Assembly: GCF_041296385.1 (NCBI RefSeq)
Contig: NC_091017.1
Span: 12,580,001 to 12,644,000 of the forward strand
Reading direction: 5' to 3'
Source of the DNA: Aphelocoma coerulescens
Taxonomy: Eukaryota; Chordata; Aves; Passeriformes; Corvidae
Length of the DNA stretch: 64,000 nucleotides
Under the pieces are notes generated by a model. The model searched no databases. It worked only from the letters and a program-made list of their open reading frames with translations, and was not told the DNA's origin. The position numbers were made by a program, and so were the translations under genes. Positions 35,183-46,525 of this stretch are shown here, piece by piece. Every line of letters begins with the position of its first letter. Position 1 is the first letter of the stretch.

Positions 35183-36414
35183 TTGCCAAGAAAGAACCAC
35201 GTTCTTCATCAGCCCTCCTCATGTCCCGATTGGGGTGCTGCCTTCAAAGCCTTGCACATTGAAAGACTTCTCCAGCAAGTGCTTCTCCCCTGGCGCACTT
35301 CGCTGAGTGAGAGCTGCATGGGCAGCGTGGACTCAGCGAAACCGAAAGGGTGTCGCTGTAGCTCGAGCTGAGCAAAGAAACCGTGCACGGTGCACCGTTG
35401 GTGGGTGCAGCATGCACGCGGAAAAGCAGCAAAGTTCACTGCCATCGCTGGCCTTCTCTTCAGTCCAGACCACTTAAGGCAAACAATTTAGCTGCAGAGC
35501 ACTGGGCTTGCGTGTGCAGTGCACCAAATTGCCCAAGACCAGCAAGGGCTCGTTCACAAGCAGAGTCGGCTGAGAGCATTCTTGCTTGCTCCAGAAAGGA
35601 AGCCGCAGCTATAGTGCTTCATCCCACAGCGTGGACATAGGCACTTTCCTAGTTGTTCAGCCTTGCAGAGTCCCTGCAACTAGAGCTCAGCCAGGAGCAG
35701 GCGTCAAAGCAGAAGGCTTTCCTAAAGCACGCCTCTCCAACCAGCCTTCGGAAATCGCAAATGACACTGTGGCTCTGTGCCTTTCTTCTAAGACAGACGC
35801 CCACCTTGCTTTCACTCTCGCAGCTCCCTTGGCAGCCTCCAGCAGCTGCTTTCCTGGAGAACGGCCCGAGAAGTAGAAGCCAGGGCTGGGCTGCACCTTC
35901 GCCTTCCGCACGTAAGCGGCACCAGACTCACCGGTGCGCTCTGTTCTTCCCTCCTCCGCTGCATGCTACTACCATCGTGTTCTCGGAAAGACGGAGACTG
36001 AAGGGAAGCGCAAATGCTTCCACAGAGAGCTACAAGAGGAATAGGCAGCAGCAGCACAGGTAAGTGCCGTGGAACTTCCTCCTTCCCAAGGCTATAACGT
36101 CAATTCAGCAGGCAGGAGAGTGGCAGCCACGCTCGTCTTGCAGCCCGTACAACGAGCACGCGAGCCCGGCGCTCCGCGGCTTCGTTCTTCGCCTTTTCGA
36201 GCACGCCGTACCTTCGTTCCCCCGGAGGCGGACGGTCTTCTGCTTCTCGCCCGGAACACTGTGCCCGGCAGTGCAGCGCTTTCTGCGGCAAGCTGCAAAG
36301 CGCCCGTCAGATGGCGATGCTGTCTGCCCGCTCATCGGCTCGAGTGTACTCCGGCGCACGCTGCCGTCTCGCAAGGAGCAAAGAGCTTCGGTAGACAGCT
36401 CACACAGGAGAAAG
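35183..36414 (+). repeat. A monomer copy A8
   Basis: Second A of the pair, preceding B4. It has ATTGGGG, unlike A2, A4 and A5, which have ATTGAGG in the same internal setting. It carries three substitutions within 69 bases of its tail, at 36,334 (C to A), 36,398 (T to G) and 36,402 (G to A), while the rest looks unchanged. Confidence 0.97.
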
Positions 36415-39400
36415 GTGCCAGGACGACACCACATTCCTCCTCACCCCTTCTCGTGGCCCACATTGTGGTGCTGCCTTCAAAGCCGTGCGCATTGAAAGAC
36501 TCTTCCAGCAAGTGCTTCTCCCCTGGCACACTTCGCTCAGCGACAGCTACGTGGGCAGCGTGGACTCAGCGAAACTGAAAGGGTGTCCTTGTAGCTCGAG
36601 CTTGTTGGAGAGGATGAAAGTTTGGTAAGAAAGTTTCACAGCTATGTAGGCTTGACAGAAAGATCTCTGAATGTAGAAACTTAGCATGAGGTAGAAATGG
36701 AAACGAGTTTTGATAGAGAGTAAAAGGTGTTTTGCTGAAACACTGATCACTGAATAACTCAGAAGGCAAAGGTTGGAGATTGAGTTGGAAGGAGATGTTT
36801 TTTATTAGGACACCGGTATGTGAGTACAAACAAGTACATGTTTTTCACCAAGTAAATAAGTCTCAAGAAGGCCATAAGGAAATAGAAAACATGTTTTTAC
36901 CAAAAAGAGAGCTATCGCAGGCAAACAAGAAATGTCGATGTAGCAAGAAGAAGAGAGGTCTGAGAATTTTCCACTGTAAGCTTAAATTGTAACATACTTA
37001 CTCTTGTGATTGGATAAGAATGACTATAATATGGTAATGGTAGTAGTCATGATAGGCTACAGGCAAATGTAAAGGTATTGTTGTATGGTGCTTATTGGTT
37101 GCTATGTATTGAGATACTCAGCAAAGAAAAATACATAATGCTTTCTAACTTGAACAGAAAGCGGCTCCAGGTATGCCTACCAGCTGTAGCTGACAGCTGT
37201 AGGGCTGGCTCTGGATACCCACTCCCTGAAATGCTGTAACTTCGCCTATGCAATACACAGCTTTCAAGAGAGCCGCCTGAAGTCCAGACACCCTTCGCGA
37301 GCCTTTCTCCTATAGAGCTGTGGAAAGAAATCGTGCACGCTACACCGAGGGTGCGTGCAGCATGCACGAGCAAAAGCGGCAAAGTTCAGTGCCCTCGCTG
37401 GGCTTCCCTTCCGTGCGGATAACGTGAGGCGAAAAATGAAGCCGCAGAGCACCGGGCTTGCAGGTGCAGTGCACCGAGTTGCAGATGTCCAGCAGGCTCG
37501 TTCACAAGCCAAGCCGGCTGAGGGAGTCCTCGCGTCTCCAAAAGGGAACGCGGAGCCGTAGCACTTCATCCCACAGCGTGGAGATAGGCACTTTCCTAGT
37601 CGTTCAGCCTTGCAGAGTCCCTGCAGCTAGAGCTCACCCAGGAGCAGGCGTCAAAGCAGAAGGCCCTCCTAAAGCACCCTTTCTCCAAGCAGCCTCCTGA
37701 AAGGGCGCATCACAGTGCGGCTCTGCGCCTTTCTTCTAAGACAGACGCCCGCTATACTTTCGTGCTCGCAGCTCCCTTGGCAGCCTCCAGCAGCTACTCT
37801 CCTGGAGAACGGCCGTAGACGTCAAAGCCAGTGCTGGGCTGCACCTCCGCCCTCCCCAGGTAAGCAACAGCGAACTCACCGGTGCACTCTGTACTTCCCT
37901 CCTCCGCTTGCATCCTACATGCATTCGTGTTCTCCGAAACTCAGAGACTGAAGGGAAGGGCAATTGCTTCCCCAGATAGCTGCAAGGGCACTAGGCAGCA
38001 GCAGCACAAATTTCACATGACCTGATGCACTGTAGAGATATTACCCTGTTACCCCTCCTTTCTCCTCGTCCTCGACCAATTGTGGTGGGATGTCGAAAGG
38101 CTTGGCCAGCGAAAAGCTCATCCAGCAAGGGCGTCTCTCTTGACGCATTTCCCTGACCGAGAGCTACACAGATGGTCTGGACACTGTAAAACAGCAAGAA
38201 AATAATTCTATGTCCAGCTGAGGAAAATCCGTGCACAGAAAAATGTAGATGCCTGCAGTAAACAATCTGAAGAGCGGCAAAGCTCCAAGCCATCGCTGCG
38301 CTTCAGTCCTGTCCGGACCACAGAAGGCGAAGAACGAAGCAGCTGGGCACCGGCTTCATGGACTCAGTGGCGCGACTTGCAAACGTCCAGCCAAGAGCTG
38401 CTTCAACAAGCAGATTCAGCCGAGAATGCTCTGCCTGCACTTTCCCTCGCAGCGCTAGGCAGCACCACGTTCTGTTTGCGTGGCAGCCTGATTCTTAACG
38501 GAAAGATTCTCAATGCCTGTGTCTGGCACAGAGAACGGTTTTAGGTCAGCAAGCTCACCCGGCGCTTACCCTCGACGCGTGCAAACCTGTATTTGCACCG
38601 CATTCCAGTGGCAGCCCTCTTTCCTTTCCAGCCGGCACAGCGCCGTCAGATCGCGGTGCTCTCTGCACCTGCCTTCTCGCTTCCAAGTGCCACCGCGCAC
38701 ATTACAGCCTTGCAGGGAGCGAAGAGGCGGAGAGGCGTCTCGCAAAGAAGAACGTGCCGGGACGAAAAGGTGCTCTTTCCTTTCTCCTCCTCCTTTGCCC
38801 GAATGGTGGTGCTGTGTTGAAAGGCTTGGCCAGCGAAAAGCTCATCCAGCAAGTGTTTCTCTCCTGACGCCTTTCGCTGAGCGAGAGAGCTACACGGACA
38901 CTTTCGACTCGGGGAAACAGCAAGAGAATGACTGTACGTCGAGCTGAGGAAAAGCCGTGCACAGCAGCCTGTGGCTGCGTGCAGTGTTCACGCTGAAGAG
39001 CGGCAAAGCTCCAAGCCATCGCTGCGCTTCAGTCCTGTCCGGACCACAGAAGGCGAAGAACGAAGCAGCTGGGCACCGGCTTCATGGGCTCAGTGGAGCG
39101 ACTTGCAAATGTCCAGCCAAGAGCTGCTTCAACAAGCAGATTCAGCTGAGAATGCTCTGCCTGCTTCAACAAAGTAAGGCGCAGCCCTTGCACTGCAGCA
39201 CACTGCCTGGCCAGAAACAGGTTCTTACACCTTCAGTGCTGCCGAGCCCACGCAGCTTGAGCACACCCAGAAGGACGCGTCCAGAAAGAAGGCGTTCTTC
39301 GAGTGCCTTGTCCTTCCTTGTTCTGTCTTTCATCTGCACCTGAAACAGTGGGTCTACGTGTTTTCCTTCCCAGGGAAAAGAACTTTCATTCTTGTCCAGG

Positions 39401-42400
39401 AGTCTATGGCTAAAATGGTGATTGCATGTCCCATATCCAATACAACCAAGGATTACTCCCGGAGGAAAGCTGCCAGGACAGATGGGTCTTGCTGGCTTTG
39501 ACCACCCCTGGGCCACCTCTCATATTCTCCTGAAACAGTGGGGTACATGAAGGCATTGCCATACCTGATCATCCCTTGCCATGCAGAGCCCAGCCTTGCA
39601 TTGCCTTACAGACACCTCTGTGTACCTCCCTTGCCCTTCCTATGTCTCCATTGCATGGCCTTGTTCACCAATCTCCCACCTTGACTTTCTTACCCCTTGT
39701 TTCCTGGTCTTGTCTTGCCTGCTTCTCCTATGACTCTCTTGGCCTTGCCTAAGTCTCTCTTGCCTTGCTTTGCAAAGCCAACACTTGCCTTGCCCTGCTA
39801 CCCCTCTTTCCCTCGCCTAGTCTACCCACACCTACCCACCTTTGACTGGCCTATCCATCCGATCATCACCTTTTCTGCACCACCCCTCCATGCTCTTGTC
39901 TTGCCTTGGCCTGCCTACCCTTCCCTTGCCTTGCACTGCCTTGCATAACCCTTGCCCTTCTTGACATTTGTGCCCCTTTCCAACATGGCCTTGCTTTCCT
40001 TTGCCTACCCCTCCCAATCCCTGCTTTGCCTACAGATTCCTGGCCTTCTTTTGTCTACCACTCCTTTGCCTTTTGTGGGAACCAACAGCTGGTCTGAAGG
40101 CCTCACAGACATTTCCGTTGATACAATCATTTTGTACCCGTGAGAATTGCAGAAGCAAGAAGATAAACAACAGAAAGAAGTTGTAACAGCTGCAAAAGGG
40201 ACGATACTGGCTGATGTTTAGCAAAGAATGTGTGTACACTATAGACAACCAGTAGTATTGTATTATAGCAAAATAATAGTCCATGCACATGTAGCTAAAA
40301 AAGTGCATAAGAGAAGATGCATAAATAATACAAGTGGTTTTTTGCCATTGCTCGGGGCAGAGAGTGTATGTGTGTCGTGACCGTCTCAACAGCAACAGCC
40401 TTGCACTGCCTTTCATAACCAGCCCCTGCCTACTGCCTCCTTCCCTGGCCTTCCATGTCTTGTCTTCCTCTCCTTTGATTTAACTTGCTTCTCCTATCTC
40501 TCCCTTGCTTGCCTTACTCCACTGACCTTTCTGTGTTCTTGCCTTGACTTGCCTAGCTGTTCCTTGCTTCACATTGCTTTGTGTAAGCATTCCCTGTTTT
40601 TATTTGCCTACCCCTTTCTTGCCTGGCCTTTCCTTGCCTAGCCTTTCTTGTCTTTGCCTGCCCTCTGCATCACTGGACTTACCTTCCTATGCCCTGCCTT
40701 CCCTACAGCTTCTGGGCCTTCTCTTGCCTCGCACTCATTGGCCCTACTTTGCTGCCTGCTCACTGCTCTTGCTTTGCTTTCCCTAACTTTCCCTTGACTT
40801 GACTAGAATTGCCTAAACTTACTTTGACTGCATTGCCTTGCCTGCATGGAAGAAAAGGCAAGGCAGGGCAAAGCAAGGAAATCATAGGCAGGGCAGGGCA
40901 AGGGAGACATAGGCAAGAGAGACGTAGCCAAGGAAGGCAAAGCAAGGGTAGGCTAGGAAAAACCAGGCAATGGTATTGAAGGCAACGCAAGGCCAAGTGA
41001 CTCATAATGCCTTTCCTTGGAATGCAAAGGTCTGAATCCCAGTGTTGGTGGAGCAGATGATAAGGTCCCATGGGGAAGTAAACTCAACTGAGACATTTCT
41101 CTCCTGGCACCTCTTGTGTAGGAGCAATTCTTAGATATATTCAATATTGGCGGTAGCACGCCAGTTCCTCAGAGAGGATGACAATGCTTTTCCATGGGAA
41201 GGAAAGCACCTAGCCCCAGTGTTTCAGGTGCACATAAGAAGCTGCCTAGTGGAGGTAAAGGGCAGCAGCAACTTTCTGTCCTGGCATATTTGGTGTAGAA
41301 GCACTGCCTTGATTTGTACAAGTATGGAGTTGCTACGCCCTATTTTCAAGGCAGTCTCCTGAAAAAGTCAATTTTGGCATGTCGTTTCCACTTCTGAAAG
41401 GTGGTCTTCTGAACTCTTGGCAGTAAGCCAAGACAAGCAGCTATGCTCATCCTTGGTGTGCAGCTGATTTAGACACCAGGGCAGGTAATGTCCAGTAACA
41501 GTGTTCTGGCACATTGGATGGGAGCAGTTCCTGGATGTTTTCTATTTTGGAGGAGGAGATCCCAGTTCTTCTGAGATGGGCTCATAGTTTCTCTCTTTGG
41601 CAAAGAAAGCAGTTTTGGATCTGCATGTAGGGTGTTCTCAGCGAATTAATGGCTTTTCCTCATGGGCAGTTCTGTGGGCTATAGCTGTTGAACTGTTAGA
41701 GAAGGAATGAAAAAGCCAAGCTGTTGAACAAATTTGCATCCTGCTGACTTTAGCAGCCCCTGATAAAATTCTGTTTGCATCCTGACTCTGTGAGACTGAA
41801 GGATTATGATGGTACTTAAAGCTGAGGAGGAAAGTGCACATAGAAGAGCATGTGAATTTAATGGCTCTTCCTAGTAGGCAGTTCTCTGGGCTAGAGCTGT
41901 TGAACTGTTAGAGAGGGAATGCAAGAGCCAAGCTTCTGAGCTCTTTTCCCTGCTACCTTTAAAGTATGAGCATTCCCTGGTGCTCTCCTATTTGGATAAT
42001 AAGTTAGAGTGGGTTTCACATTCACTTTGAAGAATAGAAACAGCGCCATGTGAACCTGTGCCATCAGCTTTCCTTTCCAACTAAATGTTCCTACTTGCAA
42101 TCTTGCAATTCTTACTTGCAATCATGCAGAGCACCGTGCTTGAGGCTGGTGCATTGAAGAAAATTAAATTAGGGCTGTATCAGTACAAAGGAGAGATTGC
42201 CATTTGCAAAACCTCGTTTCGCTTAAGTTAGTAATATTGTAAGTGTTAATTGAGTGGTCATTGGTTGCCTATCACCATCCTGATGCACTAATTTCATCAA
42301 GTGTAAATATTGGTCACAAAAGGTGCCCATTCAGCAACCTGTTGCTGTCTCCACATGGAAGTGTCTTCCGGACGAAATCAAAAGACATTCGAAGAGCCAG

Positions 42401-45278
42401 GATCCGCAAAGGAACAAACTATTGCCACATGAATGGTGCTGGGCGCCATGAGGAGCAGTTAACTTTAACCTGCGCGCTGTCAGCACTCAGAAGAACAACC
42501 CCAGCATGGCAGGGGGGACTTGCAAAAGAAGGAAAGGCCCCTCACCTAGCTATAAACCACCCAAAGTGCAGAGCCAAGTTGAAAACACCACTGCTCTCAA
42601 ATCAACCGTGTCAGGACAAAAAGATTTCACTGATCTCCCCCTTCCAGGTACAAACTCTTATTTGCACCACACTCAGAGGGCAATGTGAGCTCCCCAGCGC
42701 TGTCTTTCACTCTCGCAGAGTCCAGATACTAACTTGTGAACATCCTACACAAACATTAGCTCATGAAAGTGCCAGCTTGAGCAAGAACAGCAGACCCTCC
42801 CATTGCACCCCCTTGTCATCCAGAGTGCGGCGGTTTGTTGAAAATCATGGACTCGGAAAGACCAATGCAGCAACTGCTTTTCTCTCTCCTACTGCCTTTC
42901 CCTGAGCGAGAGGTAGATGGATGATGTGGACTTAGTGGAACAGAAAGAGTATGACTGTACTTATAAGGGAGGAAAACCCCCCACAGCATACTGTGCTGTG
43001 TGCAGTACACGCTCTGAAAAGAGACAAAGCTGAATGCTGCCAGCGGGCTTCGGTTCTCAGACTGCTTGCATGGGCAGAGCTGCGGGCTCTTTTAAGGATG
43101 GAAACTGGCATCTGTGAGTGTAAAGAATGTGACTTTCCACACAGCTTAGAAGAAAGGTGCATAGCCCCAGTGAGAAGTGTGTACGTGAAAGACTGGCAGA
43201 AGAAGTCGCAGTCCAGCAAGGCTGGTATCTTTTTCTTTGTGCCAAATAGGCACCTTGGGAACATGAAAGTACTTGATGGTAGCCAAACTGACAGTGAAGG
43301 CACAGAACACCGTCGGGTGTGTGCAGTGTACAGACGCAATGTAAAAGCCCTGAGTACCATTTGACTGCAGTCATAGTGCAAGTTTGCAACTGTACCATGC
43401 AAGGCCAGTGAAAGCTTCCTGTGCGGCCACATTTTCGTATTGGAGCTCGCTAGCTGGAAGTGATTCGGTTTGTCTGCAGTATCCGCTCGACTGAATGTGA
43501 TGTGTCACTGGAAAGAAAAGTACAGACCAGCAGTGCGTTTGATATGGTTCAGGGGCTGCAAAGGGAATGTACAGGCCACCTCTGGGATTTTGGTCTTTGT
43601 GCATTCCCATGGCAGCAGTTCCTGGATGTTTTTGTTCTACAGTTTAGGCTCAGTGAGAGAGAAAAAATGCGAGAGCACGCATAGCAGAGCCACAGGGAGA
43701 ATTGCTGAGGTATGAGTTGCGTGCTGTTCAGATACTGCCGTACCAAAGGCCTACCTAAACACTGCTGCTGATCTAGCATGTCTTTCTGTAGCAAGACTTG
43801 TTGGTACTGCAAAACAGAAGATGCGTGAGGTCAAATGAATCTGGACAGAAAATTTCAGACGAGCAGCCTATGAGTGCATGATTGAAACAGTAAATTTAGG
43901 TGACAGAATAGATCGTGGCATCGATTTGCGTAGTGTTAATATTCTCTGAAGGGAATGCAAAAAGCCAAGATGTGTTTTCCATTCTAGCTGTTCCTGACAA
44001 AAACTGAGGAATAAAACTTTCGTTCTAGATGGAATGTAACATTCAGTTCCCAGGATTTTGCACTCCAAAGTTCAACAAAAGAGTTTCCACAAGAATCTTG
44101 AGAAGAAGCACAATCACTTCCACCTAGAGCTGGAAGAGGAAGAGGCAGCGGCACAAGCAAGTGCCCTTGAGCGTCCTCCTTCCGAATGCTAGAACGTCAA
44201 TTCAGCAGGCAGGAGTGCAGCAGCCACCCTTCGTCTTGCAAGCCCATACGACGCGCACACCAGCCCGGTGCTCTGCGGCTTCGTCCTTCGCCTTTTCGAG
44301 CACGCCGTACCTTCATTCTCCCGGAGGCGAACAGCGGTCTGCTTCTCGCACGGACCGCTGTGTCGGCAGCCAAGCGCTCCAGTGCACTGCTTCTGCCCAA
44401 ACACGCCTGGGCCCTGCACCTCTCCTTCCCAGCGCTACGTAGCAGCACAATCTGTCCCTCTTGCGATCCCAAGCTAAGCGGAAAGCTTCTCGGCTACGTC
44501 TCCCGCAGAGAGCTGTGCCAGGACAATAAGCTTGCAAGCACTTTGCTCCTGACACTAGTGGCAACAGGGATTCGCACCACCTTCCAGGAGCAGTCCTCTT
44601 GCCTTTTACAAGGTGCAAAAGCGCCCCCTCTGTGGCGGTGCTGTCTGCCCGGTCTTTCTCGGCTCGAAGCACCACGAGGCACACAAGACTCTCTCGCAAG
44701 GACCGAAATTCCCGATAGGCGTCTCTGCGCTTTCTGCAATGCTGCACGCACAAGCCCGGTGCTCTGAGGCTTCGTTCTTCGCCTTTCGTTGTCTGGGCAG
44801 AAGAGAAGCCGAGCGAGGCCATTGTGCTTTGCCGCTTGTCAGTGTGCTGTGCACGGTTTTTCCGCAGCTCGAGCTAGCGGGAGACCCCTTCGGTTTCGCG
44901 GCGTCCACACTACCCATGGTAGCTCTCGCTCAGCGAAACTTGAAGGGGAGAAGCACTTGCTGGATGAGTCTTTCAGTGTGCAGGACTTTGAAAACACAGC
45001 AGCGCAATCGGGGCCACGAGAAGGACCGCTGAGAAGTCGCTCTCGCACAGAGAACCGTGCCAGGATGACGAGCTCGCCCAGCATTTGCCCCTGACACTTG
45101 GGGAACTCGTAGCTGCCAGTGCCTTCCAGGGGCAGTCTGCTTTCTGTCATAACCTGCATAGGGCCCGTCAGATGGTGGTGCTGTCTGCCTTCTCCTTCTC
45201 GGCCAGAGTGTACTCTGGTGCACACTGCAGTCTGGCAAGGAGCAAAGATCTTCGGTAGACATCTCGCACAGGAGAAAG
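36415..45278 (+). repeat. B block copy B4
   Basis: 8,864 bp, paired with B3 by shared substitutions. Private changes include GTAGGCTTGAC near 36,649, AACTCAGAAGG near 36,760, CAAGTACATG near 36,834, GCAGATGTCC near 37,486 and GGACCGCTG near 44,355. The tract-2 TAC near 40,431 agrees with B1, not B3. All parts are at +33,984 from B1. It is the last B block before the array type changes. Confidence 0.97.
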
Positions 45279-46525
45279 TTGCCAAGAAAGAACCACGTTC
45301 TTCATCAGCCCTCCTCATGTCCCGATTGGGGTGCTGCCTTCAAAGCCTTGCACATTGAAAGACTTCTCCAGCAAGTGCTTCTCCCCTGGCGCACTTCGCT
45401 GAGTGAGAGCTGCATGGGCAGCGTGGACTCAGCGAAACCGAAAGGGTGTCGCTGTAGCTCGAGCTGAGCAAAGAAACCGTGCACGGTGCACCGTTGGTGG
45501 GTGCAGCATGCACGCGGAAAAGCAGCAAAGTTCACTGCCATCGCTGGCCTTCTCTTCAGTCCAGACCACTTAAGGCAAACAATTTAGCTGCAGAGCACTG
45601 GGCTTGCGTGTGCAGTGCACCAAATTGCCCAAGACCAGCAAGGGCTCGTTCACAAGCAGAGTCGGCTGAGAGCATTCTTGCTTGCTCCAGAAAGGAAGCC
45701 GCAGCTATAGTGCTTCATCCCACAGCGTGGACATAGGCACTTCCCTAGTGGTTCAGCCTTGCAGAGTCCCTGCAGCTAGAGCTCACCCAGGAGCAGGCGT
45801 CAAAGCAGAAGGCCTTCCTAAAGCACCCCTTCTCCAAGCAGCCTCCGGAAAGGGCACATCACACTGCGGCTCTGCGCCTTTCTTCTAAGACAGACGCCCG
45901 GCTATGCTTTCGCGCTCGCGAAAGCTCCTCCTTGGCAGCCTCCAGCAGCTGCTCTCATGGAGAACGGCCGTAGAAGTCAAAGCCAGTGCTGGGCTGCACC
46001 TTCGCCTTCCCCAAGGAAGAAGCAACAGCAAACTCGGAGGTGCACACTGTACTTCCCTCCTCCGCTGCGTCCTACATGCATTCGCGTTCTCCGAAACTCG
46101 GAGACTGAAGGGAAGGGCAATTGCTTCCCCAGAGAGCTGCAAGGGGACTTAGGCGGCAGCAGCACGGGTAACTGCCGTGGAACTTGCTCCTTTCCCAAGG
46201 AGTGAATTCAGCAGGCAGGAGACTCGGCAGCCACGCTTGTCTTGCAGCCCCGTTACGACGGGCCCCCGAGCCCCGCGCCCCGCGGCTTGGTTCTTCGCCT
46301 TTTCGAACACGCCGTACCTTCGTTCTCCCGGAGGCGGACGGTCGTCTGCTTCTGGCCCGGAACACTGTGCCCGGCAGCGAAGCGCTTTCTGCGGCAAGCT
46401 GCAAAGCGCCCGTCAGATGGCGATGCTGTCTGCCCGCTCCTTCTCGGCTCGAGTGTACCCCGGCGCACGCTGCCGTCTCGCAAGGAGCAAAGAGCTTCGG
46501 TAGACGTCTCGCACCCAGGAGAAAG
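45279..46525 (+). repeat. A9/C hybrid monomer at the array switch
   Basis: The left 460 bp are A-type (ATTGGGG, CACATTG, empty insertion site, GTGGACATAGGCAC). From about 45,739 the bases are C-type (TTCCCTAGTGGTTCAG where A has TTTCCTAGTTGTTCAG), with the C-specific hairpin at 45,906-45,925 and the C tail. The switch lies inside sequence common to both and keeps the register, as an in-phase crossover would. It has no insertion because its left part comes from A. Confidence 0.93.
45906..45925. repeat. C-specific perfect 20-nt hairpin
   Basis: Arms GCTTTCGCG and CGCGAAAGC with two bases between. A and B lack it: A reads GCTTTCACTCTCGCAGCTCC and B reads ACTTTCGTGCTCGCAGCTCC, so C gained a few bases that complete the palindrome. 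Perfect copies start at 47,888, 49,870, 51,854, 53,837, 55,819, 57,801, 59,783 and 61,765. The last copy, at 63,747, has two changes and no longer pairs fully. Confidence 0.9.

Larger units (their letters stand above)
1..45738 (+). repeat. Nested macrosatellite array: A monomers interspersed with B blocks
   Basis: Two levels of tandem repetition are seen directly. A 1,232-bp monomer (A) recurs at 1,199, 11,295, 12,527, 13,759, 23,855, 33,951, 35,183 and 45,279. An 8,864-bp block (B) recurs at 2,431, 14,991, 25,087 and 36,415. All copies are head to tail on the same strand. The number of A copies between B blocks is at least 2, then 3, 1, 2, and a final truncated one. The phase used here starts each unit just after the shared string CAGGAGAAAG; any other phase would serve equally well. 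The equal block lengths and near identity suggest recent homogenisation by unequal exchange, which is an inference. No member contains a gene I can recognise. Confidence 0.97.
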
